NCBI GenBank assembly: GCA_031287575.1
Contig: JAITSV010000038.1
Span: forward strand, 51,548 to 115,547
DNA from: Desulfovibrio sp.
GTDB lineage: Bacteria > Desulfobacterota > Desulfovibrionia > Desulfovibrionales > Desulfovibrionaceae
Reading direction: 5' to 3'
Length of the DNA: 64,000 nucleotides
Shown here: in pieces, positions 44,801 through 52,926 of the stretch
Position numbering within the stretch: the first letter of the stretch is position 1
Layout: each line of letters opens with the position of its first letter
Notes under the pieces: model-generated
Databases searched by the model: none
Seen by the model: the letters and a program-made list of their open reading frames with translations, nothing else
What the model was told of the DNA's origin: nothing
Program-made: the position numbers and the translations under genes

Positions 44801-44882
44801 CCGCAACGTGGAGTACCTGACGGCCATGTCGCGGCTTACCGGCGTGGACACGGTGGGCAACCGGGTGGCCTCTCCCGTGTAG
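41823..44882 (+). CDS. Large uncharacterised membrane protein with PHP-like N-terminal motif
   Basis: This protein has 1,019 residues. I do not recognise a named family. Residues 1-150 are helical and charged. At about 159-165 there is FDNHVHD, like the metal motif DxHxH of PHP phosphoesterases. HLTVIYYNFVESAAARELMQ and GVSVRIGVEFRV follow, the strand-helix-strand order and Glu of PHP domains but without the usual TDH. A long soluble middle (about 300-650) contains LHSGYRITLNLSELTVADVL. Three to five hydrophobic segments lie at about 670-870 (VSNALKVLAGFIPAVLSFMQ and others). A helical C-terminus follows (FFLDRNVEYLTAMSRLTG near the end). The gene is monocistronic with its own promoter and terminator. 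A membrane-bound phosphoesterase-like enzyme is possible but unproven. Confidence 0.6.
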   Translation: MAFRTLFFDQQDHELLLMVNKVLEKTRTPSPFVRKLFDASLHPHGIKELSVSRELRVAYAVINLLDSLEAGLAEDRLLALQTLRDEVLYSAQTGLRRNTARVLIQIMKDLVRAHGDTCRQLKLAHDFRRAASGKPRIVRALLAQYHLLEMPEEWNQLAFDNHVHDANTKGRKNPTHLIMDAWIKGIRHLTVIYYNFVESAAARELMQAADIMGVSVRIGVEFRVPARNRYAELIWVPRGFSDSQGFLSFLAETPTQHLMQEGRKASQYLAEYVLQVLRRYNERHRRAINEEFGLTLEPLHREEFLAFVGTGQASLLHLAEFIHKRLVPALQGRVEELRDEWSIATQPEREAIEALVQRLDGLDAETVHDLWLSPDCNPDIPSPFVPHEGADVPDILRTPPRALLDWLTSLHSGYRITLNLSELTVADVLELLWDCEGLITHLELFNLKDWAEGDEAHVANIRAINELQLAINSGSAPRLKRLIRALIRDYAETGGLDAPERCEKFRRILRNIPRLQAFYKSVQLKSRIGSDSTSRSHRVHGMGLVFRETLPRRAQKQIDDPRDTMRQIIPVHTEVYLRESMLERRTPVLPSSTLISLIRRLPGCSRFGFRRSREWVVRTDTSRVTPRGNIATLGGFARSGGNGLSLHMRGGAVCKRWMGMRYLNTGVSNALKVLAGFIPAVLSFMQTQDSLLTAMLWTTIWFGITGVRNVIQAVTGGGGVSRSPLLRWNDYVSWSRISDSLLFTGISVPLLENVIRVLLLEQGFGMTVSNNPALVYAVISAANGAYIAAHNIYRGLPKEAVLGNIFRSVLAIPTSLLYSEMLVELLVLMHVPNPTALIQPYAAVISKMASDTIAGAVEGYADRNNNMRIRRWDYESKLHQLFDTFSRLELLFPEEDVLELLSQPKQFIRAVEAEAEDLERTIIINALDMMYFWMYQPRARNVLSLLVRDMSPEEKAILARSQMVLTREREVSQLFVDGIVGKNFSKPLAFFLDRNVEYLTAMSRLTGVDTVGNRVASPV

Positions 44883-44963
44883 CCGTACCCCTTGCCGGGC
44901 TTGCGCTTTCGTGCCATACAGGCCGCGCGAGCCGCGGCTTGTCCGCCTTTGCTCGCCCCACTG

Positions 44964-44990
44964 GCCCCGCTTCGGCGGGGCTTTCCTTTT
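44964..44990 (+). terminator. Rho-independent terminator
   Basis: GCCCCGC (44964-44970), a TTCG tetraloop and GCGGGGC (44975-44981) are followed by TTTCCTTTT. The rest of the 347-bp gap to the next gene shows nothing else. Confidence 0.75.
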
Positions 44991-45229
44991 GGCGCGCACC
45001 GCGCCCGTCCCGAGTCCGTTCCGCCCCATCCCTCCCCCGTCCCGCACCGTCACCCCGAGGTGACCCCGTAACTTTCCGGTGCCGCCTTGTGCGAACCCGC
45101 AAGCTGCCCTACCATGCAGAGTGAAATACCGTCTCGCTGCACCGGTTTTCCAAACCGCCGGGGACGAGGCACACCAGCATCGACGACAACGCGGGCAAGA
45201 ATGCAGGTTCCCCCGCACAGGAGGCGCAC

Positions 45230-46225
45230 ATGTCCACAGCATCCGAAACATCCAAGGCCATCTTTTTCCACGAAACCGGCGGGCCGGAAGTGCTGCGCTG
45301 GGAAGACCACACCCCCGGCGCGCCCGGCCCCGGCGAGGCGCTGGTGCGCCACGGGGCCGTGGGCCTCAACTTCATCGACGTGTACCATCGCACCGGGCTG
45401 TACCCGCTGCCCGCGCTGCCCGCCATCCCCGGCATGGAAGGCGCGGGCACCGTGGAGGCCGTGGGCGACGGCGTGACCGAGGTGCGGCCCGGCGACCGGG
45501 TGGCCTACGCGGGCAACCCCGTAGGCGCCTATGCCGAACGCCGCCTGATTCCCGCCCACCGGCTGGTGGCGCTGCCGGACGACATCGACTTCGTCACGGC
45601 TGCGGGCATGATGCTGCGCGGCATGACCGCGCGCTACCTGCTGTACGGCTGCCATCCGGTGACGGAGGGCACCACCATGCTGGTGCATGCGGCGGCGGGG
45701 GGCGTGGGGTCGCTGGTGGTGCCGTGGGCGCGGCACCTGGGGGCCATGGTCATCGGCACGGCGGGCGACGAGGCCAAGGCCGAGCGCGCGCGGGCCAACG
45801 GCTGCCAGCACGTCATCCTGTACCGGCAGGAGGACGTCGCGGCCAGGGTGCGCGAGCTCACCGACGGGCGCGGCGTGGACGTGGTGTACGATTCGGTGGG
45901 GCAGGCCACGTTCATGGCCTCGCTGGACTGCCTGCGCCCCATGGGCACCATGGTCTCGTTCGGGCAGTCCTCCGGCGGCGTGGAGCCGTTCAACCCCGGC
46001 CTGCTGGCGGCCAAGGGCTCGCTGTTCCTCACCCGGCCCAGCCTGATGCACTACACCGCCAGTCGGTCCGACCTGCTGGCCCACGCCCGCGACCTGTTCG
46101 ACGTGGTGCGCGCGGGCATCGTGCAGGTACAGGTGAACCAGACCTTCCCGCTGGCGCAGGCAGCCGACGCCCACCGCGCGCTGGAATCGCGCCGGACCAC
46201 CGGGTCCACGGTGCTGCTGGTGTAG
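45230..46225 (+). CDS. qorA: NADPH:quinone oxidoreductase, zinc-independent MDR family
   Basis: This 331-residue cytoplasmic enzyme has the N-terminal GroES-like domain GLNFIDVYHRTGLYPLP and GMEGAGTVEAVG, typical of QOR. The nucleotide-binding motif is AAAGGVGSLVVPWARHLG (about residues 150-167). The FVTAAGMMLRGMTARYLL segment is the QOR signature. It reduces quinones or related carbonyls by NADPH. Zinc ligands of alcohol dehydrogenases are absent. AGGAGG precedes the ATG. It converges on the C_GCAxxG_C_C gene. Confidence 0.88.
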   Translation: MSTASETSKAIFFHETGGPEVLRWEDHTPGAPGPGEALVRHGAVGLNFIDVYHRTGLYPLPALPAIPGMEGAGTVEAVGDGVTEVRPGDRVAYAGNPVGAYAERRLIPAHRLVALPDDIDFVTAAGMMLRGMTARYLLYGCHPVTEGTTMLVHAAAGGVGSLVVPWARHLGAMVIGTAGDEAKAERARANGCQHVILYRQEDVAARVRELTDGRGVDVVYDSVGQATFMASLDCLRPMGTMVSFGQSSGGVEPFNPGLLAAKGSLFLTRPSLMHYTASRSDLLAHARDLFDVVRAGIVQVQVNQTFPLAQAADAHRALESRRTTGSTVLLV

Positions 46226-46256
46226 GGGGACAGAAGAGAAAAGAAAACCGCCGGGG

Positions 46257-47033
46257 TCAGCTCCGGCGGCGGAAGGGCAGGCGCAGCAGCGCCCGCAGGC
46301 GGTTGCGCCACGGGGTCAGGCCGGTATCCGCCGGAAGGAGCAAGGCCCCGTCACGGGGGCGCACGCCCTCGGCCAGCAGTTCGCGGGCGGCCAGCGCGGC
46401 CCCCTTGCCCGTCAGGCCGCGGCATTGGGCGAAGTGAGCCGCCTTGTCGTGACGCACGTGGCGGATGAGCACCCGGCAGCAGGTGGCCCCGCAGTCGGCG
46501 CGAAAGGCGTCGTGCATCCGCCGGGCCAACGCGCGGCCTTTTGCGCCGCCCGCGCCGCGCTCCGGCCTGCCCCGGAACAGCCCCACGGCGGCCACGGCGC
46601 CGCTCAACGCGCCGCAGGTGCACCCCGCGCCGCCCATGCCCTGGCAGAACGGCGTGCCCAGCGCGGCGGCCTGGTCCGGGGAAAGGGGGCCGCCCAGCGT
46701 TTCGGCCACGGCATGCAGCACGGCTTCCGCGCACAGCAGCTGGCGGGTATCGAACAGGTTCTCGGCCCGGCGGCGGATGGCCTCGACTATCGGATCGGCC
46801 GGGGCAGGCCCCATCAGACCGACCGGGGCGGACGAATCGCCATCCGGCAGGGGGCGGGGGGCACCGCAGGGGGCATCAGGGGACATCGAACAGTCATCTG
46901 GCGCGCCATTCCCGCACGGGACACCACCACCGCAGCCTTCGTCCCAACTGCCGCAGGCAAGATCGCACGCGTCCGGACAGTCGGCGCGAGCCGCGCCATC
47001 CGCGTCGGTATCGGGGTGGGTGTCTGTCTTCAT
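46257..47033 (-). CDS. C_GCAxxG_C_C family redox protein
   Basis: This 258-residue protein has a core (about 125-240) with the C_GCAxxG_C_C pattern. An upstream Cys lies in LLCAEAVLHAVAETLGG, then GTPFCQGMGGAGCTCGALSG, and a downstream Cys pair lies in DCGATCCRVLIRH plus FAQCRGL. The family is small, putatively redox-active or metal-binding, often beside transport or electron-transfer genes in anaerobes. Here an extra N-terminal stretch of about 90 residues is rich in Asp, Cys and Pro (CPDACDLACGSWDEGCGGG) and may bind metal as well. ATG 47033 was chosen for AGGA five bases upstream. Confidence 0.75.
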   Translation of the reverse strand: MKTDTHPDTDADGAARADCPDACDLACGSWDEGCGGGVPCGNGAPDDCSMSPDAPCGAPRPLPDGDSSAPVGLMGPAPADPIVEAIRRRAENLFDTRQLLCAEAVLHAVAETLGGPLSPDQAAALGTPFCQGMGGAGCTCGALSGAVAAVGLFRGRPERGAGGAKGRALARRMHDAFRADCGATCCRVLIRHVRHDKAAHFAQCRGLTGKGAALAARELLAEGVRPRDGALLLPADTGLTPWRNRLRALLRLPFRRRS

Positions 47034-47110
47034 GCCAGTCCTGATATGCCGCGCCATGCAGGCGGGCAAGCGGTAAGTCCGCGTCCACCTGTCCGGGGCG
47101 GCCAACGGCA

Positions 47111-47151
47111 GAAAAGAAAAGGCGGGGCGCCGCGTGGTGCGCCGCCCCGCC
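47111..47151 (-). terminator. Rho-independent terminator of the mauE-rhodanese operon
   Basis: GC-rich arms (47121-47134 with 47139-47151) are followed on the minus strand by TTTTCTTTTC, directly after the rhodanese gene. Confidence 0.85.
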
Positions 47152-47159
47152 GGAATCGG

Positions 47160-47681
47160 CTAGTTGATGGACTTCACGGGGAACTGGGCTTCCTTCCAGG
47201 CCACGATGCCGCCGGGCAGGCGGTACACCTTGGAGTAGCCCAGCTTCCTGGCCCACACCGCGCCGTTGTGCGAACGGGTGCACTTCACGAAGCCGCAGTA
47301 GAACACCAGCGGGCGGTCCTTGTCCGGGCCGAGCAGCTTCTCGAAGTCCTGCTCGCTCTTGTCGCCGGTCTCGGTCATCTTCCATTCCGGCATGTCCGGG
47401 ATGGGGAACAGGAACTGCACCGCATTGGGAATGTGGTTCTTCTTGTACGAATCCTCGAAGGGCATGGTGTCCACGATGAGCATGTCCTTGCCCTCGTCCT
47501 GCCACTTCTTCAGCTCCGCCACGGTAAGCAGCTCGTAGCCGCCCTTGGCGGTGTCGCGCGCCAGCTTCACGGCCTTGGCCTCCAGGTCCACCTCGGACGG
47601 CCCGGCAAACGGATTGTTGCACCCGGCAAGGCCAAGCGCGGCAAGCAGCACCAACGGGGCAACCAGCTTCTTCAGGGACAT
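47160..47681 (-). CDS. Rhodanese-like lipoprotein
   Basis: This 173-residue protein has a lipoprotein signal peptide with lipobox LAGC (Cys21) and then a rhodanese-like domain (about 50-170). The likely active Cys lies in LVFYCGFVKCTRSHNGAVW, where two Cys are five residues apart, a variation from the usual CxxxxR loop. The end YRLPGGIVAWK is the standard rhodanese closing motif. It acts in the periplasm attached to the membrane, perhaps in sulfur or thiol transfer. It lies 70 bp after the MauE-like gene on the same strand, so the two form an operon. Confidence 0.82.
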   Translation of the reverse strand: MSLKKLVAPLVLLAALGLAGCNNPFAGPSEVDLEAKAVKLARDTAKGGYELLTVAELKKWQDEGKDMLIVDTMPFEDSYKKNHIPNAVQFLFPIPDMPEWKMTETGDKSEQDFEKLLGPDKDRPLVFYCGFVKCTRSHNGAVWARKLGYSKVYRLPGGIVAWKEAQFPVKSIN

Positions 47682-47751
47682 CGCAACCTCCTCAAGAGTT
47701 TATGGAACGAAATCTTTCACCCATCCGCCTTCGCGCCGGGCAACCGGGCGT

Positions 47752-48312
47752 TCAGGCCATGCGGCGCAAGCGGCGCCATGCGTACAGGTAGGCCACCCCG
47801 GCCAGCAGCACGAGGTCGCGCAGGAACGCACCCCGCAGGGCCGAGCCGTCCTGCACGCCCTCGGGCAGTTCGCCGGGGGCGAAGCAGCCGCAATCGCCAA
47901 TGGACAGCCCCGTCGCCAGCGCGTATCCCAGCACGCCGAGAAACAACAGGCACATGGCGGCAATGGCGGCCAGGCTGCCGCGCACGGCAAACAGCAGGCC
48001 CACCCCGGCGAGCACCTCTGCCAGGGGCAACAGCAGCGCCATCGGCCCCACGGCCCACACGGGCAGTATCCCGTAATGGTGGATGATTTCGGCAAAACCG
48101 CGCACGTCGGCCAGCTTGGCCCCGCCCGCCGCCACGAAAACCAGCGCCAGGGCCACGCGCACCACGCGCTGGCACCACACGCCGGACAACAGCCGCAGCA
48201 CGGGGCCGACGAACGTGGCGCACACGCCGGACGACGCGGTAACGTTCCCGGCAAGCCGCCCGGCGTACCCGCCCCCCTCGCTGCTGCGTGACGAGGCATT
48301 TCCTGATAGCAT
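47752..48312 (-). CDS. MauE/DoxX-type redox membrane protein
   Basis: This 186-residue protein has four membrane helices (from about residue 48: VVRVALALVFVAAGGAKLAD, then MALLLPLAEVLAGVGLLFAV and others). Between helices three and four it carries the motif GLSIGDCGCF, the conserved CxC of MauE-like proteins, thought to pass electrons to periplasmic thiol partners. The rhodanese lipoprotein downstream may be that partner, which is inference. Start ATG 48312 precedes about 40 polar residues and has only a weak ribosome binding site; a shorter start is possible. Only 58 bp separate it from the divergent cobalamin operon. Confidence 0.78.
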   Translation of the reverse strand: MLSGNASSRSSEGGGYAGRLAGNVTASSGVCATFVGPVLRLLSGVWCQRVVRVALALVFVAAGGAKLADVRGFAEIIHHYGILPVWAVGPMALLLPLAEVLAGVGLLFAVRGSLAAIAAMCLLFLGVLGYALATGLSIGDCGCFAPGELPEGVQDGSALRGAFLRDLVLLAGVAYLYAWRRLRRMA

Positions 48313-48370
48313 GTTCCGGTGCTTACAGAGCAACGCCCCTGCGTCAAATCGATTGTTCCAATCCGTTGAC

Positions 48371-49789
48371 ATGAAAAATATTTGCATGGACAATACATCG
48401 CCCGGCACGCCCGCCGACGCGCCGCCGCAGGGCGCGGCACTGCGCGAGGGCTTCACCACCGGCTCCGCCCTGGTCGCCGCCGCCCTCGCCGCCCTGCGCC
48501 TGCTGTTGCGCGGCGAGAGCCCGGACAGGGTGGCCGTGCCGTTGCCCCCGTTCACCGCCGACTGCGGAAACAGCGGGGATGGGGGGGACAGCGGAAGCTG
48601 GGGGGGCCATGCCGCCCCGGCTGGCTGGCTGGACGTGCCCGTGCACGAGGTGGCGCGTCGCGGTGCAGAGCACGCGGACATCCGCGCGGCACTGGGCGTG
48701 GTGATCAAGGACGGCGGCGACGACCCGGACGCCACCCACCGGGCGCGCATCGAGGCGCTGGTGGAATGCGCCCCCGCAGGGATGGCCCTGCCGAAGCCGG
48801 AGGTCGGTCACGTCCTGTCCGAGGTCGATGCCGGACCGACCGGATACGGCCTGCCCGATACACCCTACCTGCTCCTGCCGTTTCCCGGTTGCGATGCCTC
48901 CTCCGGTGGCGCCCCTGCCATCACCGCGCCGCAGGCTCCATCTTCGCCCGCCCCCCGCCCCCCGCACGACGGGGTCACCGTGCTGCTGCGCGGCGGCGCG
49001 GGCGTGGGCCGGGTCACCCTGCCCGGACTGCCCGTGGCCGTGGGTGAACCGGCCATCAATCCCGAACCGCGCAGACAGCTGGCCTTTGCCGTGCACCGCG
49101 AATGCGCGGCGGCGGGCTGGCGCGGCACGGTGCGCATCACCGCACGGGTGCCCGAGGGCCAGCGTATTGCCCGGCACACCCTGAACCCGCGCCTGGGCAT
49201 CGTGGGCGGCATTTCCATCCTGGGCACGCGGGGCACGGTGCGCCCCTACAGCCACGATGCCTGGCAGGCCGCCGTGGCCCAAGGACTGGACGTGGCCCGC
49301 GCCGCAGGGCTGACCGAGGTCTGCCTGTCCACCGGGCGGCGCAGCGAAACCCTGCTCATGCGCGCCTACCCCACCCTGCCGCCGCTGGCCTTCGTGCAGG
49401 CGGCGGACTTCGTGGCCTTCTCGCTGGCCGCCGCCGCCCAGCGCGGCTTTGCCCGCGTGGCCTGGGGCTGCTTTTTCGGCAAGCTGGTCAAGCTGGCGCA
49501 GGGGCTGCCGCACACCCACGCCCATACCGCGCCGCTGGACCTGCCCCTGCTGGCCCGATGGTCCGCCGATGCGGGCGCGAGGGCGAACACTTGCGCGGCG
49601 GTTGCCGCCGCCAACACCGCCGGACAGGCCCTGGAACTGCTGCTGGCCGACCCGGCCCACCCCGCCGTGCTGCGCGCCCTGGCCGAGCGGGCCCGCGCCG
49701 CCGCCCATGGCTGGACAGGCGGGGCGGAAAGCGTCACGGTGACGGTGCACCTTTTCCACATGGATGGCAGATGTCTGGTGACGGCATGA
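48371..49789 (+). CDS. cbiD: Cobalt-precorrin-5B C1-methyltransferase CbiD
   Basis: This 472-residue cytoplasmic enzyme of the anaerobic cobalamin route transfers the C1 methyl group. The N-terminal motif LREGFTTGSALVAAAL is the CbiD signature GxTTGx. The C-terminal half has ILGTRGTVRPYS and LSTGRRSE (CbiD usually TSGRxSE). Insertions rich in Gly/Ser and Pro (about residues 60-80 and 175-200) make it longer than the usual 360-400. The start could be ATG 48371 or ATG 48386; neither has a strong ribosome binding site. It begins an operon with four-base overlaps (ATGA) to the next genes. I see no cobalamin riboswitch in the 58-bp upstream gap. Confidence 0.88.
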   Translation: MKNICMDNTSPGTPADAPPQGAALREGFTTGSALVAAALAALRLLLRGESPDRVAVPLPPFTADCGNSGDGGDSGSWGGHAAPAGWLDVPVHEVARRGAEHADIRAALGVVIKDGGDDPDATHRARIEALVECAPAGMALPKPEVGHVLSEVDAGPTGYGLPDTPYLLLPFPGCDASSGGAPAITAPQAPSSPAPRPPHDGVTVLLRGGAGVGRVTLPGLPVAVGEPAINPEPRRQLAFAVHRECAAAGWRGTVRITARVPEGQRIARHTLNPRLGIVGGISILGTRGTVRPYSHDAWQAAVAQGLDVARAAGLTEVCLSTGRRSETLLMRAYPTLPPLAFVQAADFVAFSLAAAAQRGFARVAWGCFFGKLVKLAQGLPHTHAHTAPLDLPLLARWSADAGARANTCAAVAAANTAGQALELLLADPAHPAVLRALAERARAAAHGWTGGAESVTVTVHLFHMDGRCLVTA

Positions 49790-51207
49790 CGTGCGCGACG
49801 CCCCCCCACCCCACTCCCCGCACCGGGCAGGCCGATGCCGCGCCCGCAGCGAGGCATCCCGTCACGGTCATCGGCTGCGGGCTGCATGGCACCCCCCTGC
49901 CGCCCGGCCACGCCGCCGCTCTGGCGCAGGCCCAGGTGCTGGCGGGCGGGGCGCGCCTGCTGGAATCGTTCCTGGAACATCCCGGCCAGCGCATCGTCAT
50001 CGGCGCGGCGCTGGACGCGGCGCTGCAATCCATGGACGCGTGCCGGGAACGCGGGCTGCGAGTGGCCGTGCTGGCCGACGGCGACCCCCTGTTCTTCGGC
50101 ATCGGCGCGCGGCTGGCGATCCATTTCGGCCCCGACGCACTGCGGGTGCTGCCCGCCGCATCCTGCCTGCAACAGGCCGCCGCCCGGCTGGCCCTGCCAT
50201 GGCAGGACGCGCGTTGCGTTTCCCTGCACGGCCGCAACGATTACCGTCCCCTCGCCTCGGCCCTGCGCCGCGCCCTGCACCAGGGCGCCCCGGTCTGCGT
50301 GCTGACCGACGGCCACAACACGCCGGGGGCCATCGCCCGCTTCCTGACCGAACGCGGGGTGACCGGCCTGCGCCTGCATGCCTTCGCCGACATGGGCAGC
50401 CCCGGCGAGCGCCACGTGACCTTCGCCCTGCCCCATGACATACGCGAGACAGGGGATCAGGCCGCCGGGCAGGAGGATTTGGCAGAACTGGCGGAACTGG
50501 ACGCATTGGGCGGCAACAGCACGGTCCTGCTGGTGCCCCGCGCCGCGCCTTCTCTTCGTCCCCGAACCACGTCCCCCCGGGATACGGGCGGCTCCCCCGA
50601 CCTGCCCGTGCTGGGCATCCCGGACCATGATTTCGCCGTGCAGGCCCGACTGATCACCAAGTGGCCGGTGCGTGCCGCCGGGCTTGCCGCCCTGCGCATC
50701 GCCCCCGGCCATACCGTGTGGGACCTGGGCGCGGGCAGCGGCGCCGTTTCCGTGGAGGCCGCCGCGCTGGCCCGCGACGGCCTGGTGGTGGCCGTGGAAC
50801 GCGACCCGGCCCGGGTGGCCCTGATCGAGGAAAACCGCCGCCGCTTCCGGGCGCCCAACCTGCAGGTGGTCCACGCCGCGCTGCCGGGCTGCCTCGACGC
50901 CCTGCCCGATCCGGACCGGATATTCATGGGGGGCGGCCTGGGAGGCGGCGGCCATTCCCCGCAGGCGGACCCGCTGCTGGATGCCGTGTGCCGCCGCCTG
51001 CCCCCCGGCGGACGGCTGGTGGTGCATTGCGTGCTGCTGGGCACGCTGGAACGGGTGCGCGCCGCGCTGGTCCGGCACGGCTGGCCCGCCGAAGTGGCCT
51101 GCATCCAGGCCAGCGAGGCGGTGCCCCTGCTGGGCGACCTGCGCCTTGCCGCCCTGAATCCCGTCTTCATCGTGGCGGCCACCCGGCCCGAGGGCGACGC
51201 GGCATGA
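49786..51207 (+). CDS. cobL: Precorrin-6Y methyltransferase CbiE-CbiT fusion (CobL)
   Basis: This is a 473-residue bifunctional enzyme. The N-terminal CbiE domain (about 20-240, starting VTVIGCGLHG with LADGDPLFFGIGARL) is a tetrapyrrole methylase. The C-terminal CbiT domain (about 285-470) has the SAM motif VWDLGAGSGAVSVEAAALA and carries out C15 methylation with decarboxylation. Together they methylate C5 and C15 in precorrin-6Y or its cobalt form. The start ATG 49786 overlaps the cbiD stop by four bases; ATG 49771 is an alternative. A linker with LAELAELDALG repeats joins the halves. Confidence 0.9.
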   Translation: MTCATPPHPTPRTGQADAAPAARHPVTVIGCGLHGTPLPPGHAAALAQAQVLAGGARLLESFLEHPGQRIVIGAALDAALQSMDACRERGLRVAVLADGDPLFFGIGARLAIHFGPDALRVLPAASCLQQAAARLALPWQDARCVSLHGRNDYRPLASALRRALHQGAPVCVLTDGHNTPGAIARFLTERGVTGLRLHAFADMGSPGERHVTFALPHDIRETGDQAAGQEDLAELAELDALGGNSTVLLVPRAAPSLRPRTTSPRDTGGSPDLPVLGIPDHDFAVQARLITKWPVRAAGLAALRIAPGHTVWDLGAGSGAVSVEAAALARDGLVVAVERDPARVALIEENRRRFRAPNLQVVHAALPGCLDALPDPDRIFMGGGLGGGGHSPQADPLLDAVCRRLPPGGRLVVHCVLLGTLERVRAALVRHGWPAEVACIQASEAVPLLGDLRLAALNPVFIVAATRPEGDAA

Positions 51208-52082
51208 TCCCGCGATCCGGCATCCTGCCCGCTCCGCCAACCATGCTGCTGGCATTGCTGTTGCTGCCCGTGCTGCTCTTGCCGGAGGCGCCCCGTGCGC
51301 GGGCAGCCGAAATCGTCATCTCCGGCGGCAGCCCCGCCACCGATGCCGACGCGCCGTTGCGCGTGTTCATCCTCGACCAGCCCCCGTGGTCCTGCGGCTG
51401 CGGCGGCACCCCCTCCGGCGGAGCCGTGGAGGTCACGCGCGCGGCAATGCGCAGGCTGGGCCGCATCGTGGAATTTCAGGTGCTGCCTTTCAACCGGGGG
51501 ATCGAACTGGTGGCCCAAGGCAGGCTGGACGCGGTCCTCGGGCTGTATCGCACCCCGGAACGCGAGAGGCGCTTCCACTACACCAACGTGCCCCTGTACG
51601 ACGACGAGGTGGTGATGCTGGTGCGGCCCGTTTCGGGCGATGTGCCCGCCCGCGCCGACCCGGATTCCGGCATCATCCGCGACGCCGCCCTGTATGGCGG
51701 CAAGCCGTTGGCCACGGTGCTGGGCTACAGCTACGGCCCCACGCTGGACACCCTGTTCGCCCAGAAGGGGCTGATCCGCCTTTCCCCCGTCTACTCGCTG
51801 GAAGAAGGGGTGCGGGCACTGCTGGACGGCCGCGTGGGCGGCGTGCCCGGCGACCGGCAGACACTGCGTGCGCTGATGCGCCGGCTGCCCCCCGGACACG
51901 GCCTGGAACTGGCCGGGCCACCCTTCGACTACGTTTCCGCGTACATGGCCTTCGCACCCACCGAACACAACAGGACGCTGGCGCGCGACTTCGACCGTGA
52001 ACTGGGACGGATGCGCGCCTCCGGCGAATATGCGGCCATCATGGCCGACGCCTTCAGGACACACGATGCCCACCCCAAATGA
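51204..52082 (+). CDS. Family-3 solute-binding protein inside the cobalamin operon
   Basis: This 292-residue periplasmic protein has a signal peptide (MLLALLLLPVLLLPEAPRARA core). The type II binding fold opens LRVFILDQPPWSCG and continues RRLGRIVEFQVLPFNRGIEL, RLDAVLGLYRTPERE and LATVLGYSYGPTLDTLF, matching SBP_bac_3. The Cys pair CGCGG after the first strand is unusual. Its ATG overlaps the cobL stop by four bases, and its 3' end overlaps cobM by 17 bases, so it is firmly part of the operon. No permease or ATPase is nearby. A role in sensing or binding a cobalamin precursor, cobalt chelate or amino alcohol is possible; the ligand is unknown. Confidence 0.8.
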   Translation: MIPRSGILPAPPTMLLALLLLPVLLLPEAPRARAAEIVISGGSPATDADAPLRVFILDQPPWSCGCGGTPSGGAVEVTRAAMRRLGRIVEFQVLPFNRGIELVAQGRLDAVLGLYRTPERERRFHYTNVPLYDDEVVMLVRPVSGDVPARADPDSGIIRDAALYGGKPLATVLGYSYGPTLDTLFAQKGLIRLSPVYSLEEGVRALLDGRVGGVPGDRQTLRALMRRLPPGHGLELAGPPFDYVSAYMAFAPTEHNRTLARDFDRELGRMRASGEYAAIMADAFRTHDAHPK

Positions 52083-52926
52083 CGCTTCCGCCCCTGCCGC
52101 CTCGGCATCCGCCACGCCCGCCCCATCCGGGCGGGGCCACGTATGGTTCGTGGGGGCGGGCCCCGGCGACCCGGAACTGCTCACCCTGAAGGCCCGGCGG
52201 ATCATCGCGGAGGCGGACCTGGTGCTCTACGCGGGTTCGCTGGTGCCACCCCAGGTGGTGGCCTGCGCCAAGGCGGACGCACGGGTGATCGATTCCGCGC
52301 CGCTCACGCTGGAACAGACCCACGCCCTGCTGCGCGAAACGGCCCTGGGGGGCGGCATGGCCGCGCGGGTGCACACCGGCGATCCTTCATTGTACGGCAC
52401 GGTGCGCGAACAGATGCGCCTGCTGCACGCGGAGGGCATCGCCTGCTCGGTGGTTCCGGGAGTGACGGCGGCCTTCGCCGCCGCTGCCGCCGCCGGGGTG
52501 TCGTTCACCGCGCCGGAGGTCACCCAGTCGCTGGTCATCACCCGGCTGGAGGGGCGCACCCCGGTGCCCGACGCGGAACGGCTGCGCGAACTGGCCCGCC
52601 ACGGCAGCGCCATGGCCGTGTACCTTTCCGCCGCCACCCCGGAACGGCTGGAAGAGGAACTGGCGGCGGCGGGCGTGGCCCCGCGCACCCCGGTGCTGGC
52701 GGCCCACCGGGTGGGCTGGCCCGACGAGGCGCTGGCCTGGACCACCGCGGGCGAACTGGCCGAAACCGTGCGGATGCGCGGCCTTTCGCGGCAGACGGTA
52801 TTTCTGGTGCTGCCCGGCGAGGCGGCGGGCGAGACCTCGTCGCGCCTGTACGCGGCGGACTTCGCCCACGGCTGGCGCGACATTTCCCGCGCGCACGAGG
52901 ACGGCGGCCAGCATTCGGAAGATTGA
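52066..52926 (+). CDS. cobM: Precorrin-4 C11-methyltransferase (CobM/CbiF)
   Basis: This 286-residue cytoplasmic tetrapyrrole methylase has motif VWFVGAGPGDPELLTLKARR at the N-terminus, ADLVLYAGSLVP, then RVHTGDPSLYGTVREQM and VVPGVTAAFAAAAAAGVSFT, all typical of CbiF/CobM, which methylates C11 of the corrin ring precursor. The first 20 residues are a Pro/Ala/Ser-rich extension. ATG 52066 has AGGA upstream inside the previous gene. Confidence 0.92.
   Translation: MPTPNDASAPAASASATPAPSGRGHVWFVGAGPGDPELLTLKARRIIAEADLVLYAGSLVPPQVVACAKADARVIDSAPLTLEQTHALLRETALGGGMAARVHTGDPSLYGTVREQMRLLHAEGIACSVVPGVTAAFAAAAAAGVSFTAPEVTQSLVITRLEGRTPVPDAERLRELARHGSAMAVYLSAATPERLEEELAAAGVAPRTPVLAAHRVGWPDEALAWTTAGELAETVRMRGLSRQTVFLVLPGEAAGETSSRLYAADFAHGWRDISRAHEDGGQHSED

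Noticed and set aside
48083..48370. Longer N-terminus for cbiD
   Set aside because: It would run through the MauE-like gene on the opposite strand and lacks similarity to CbiD proteins; the CbiD domain begins shortly after ATG 48371/48386.
48313..48370. Cobalamin riboswitch before cbiD
   Set aside because: The gap is only 58 bp, too short for the element of about 200 nt, and no conserved B12-box sequence was seen.
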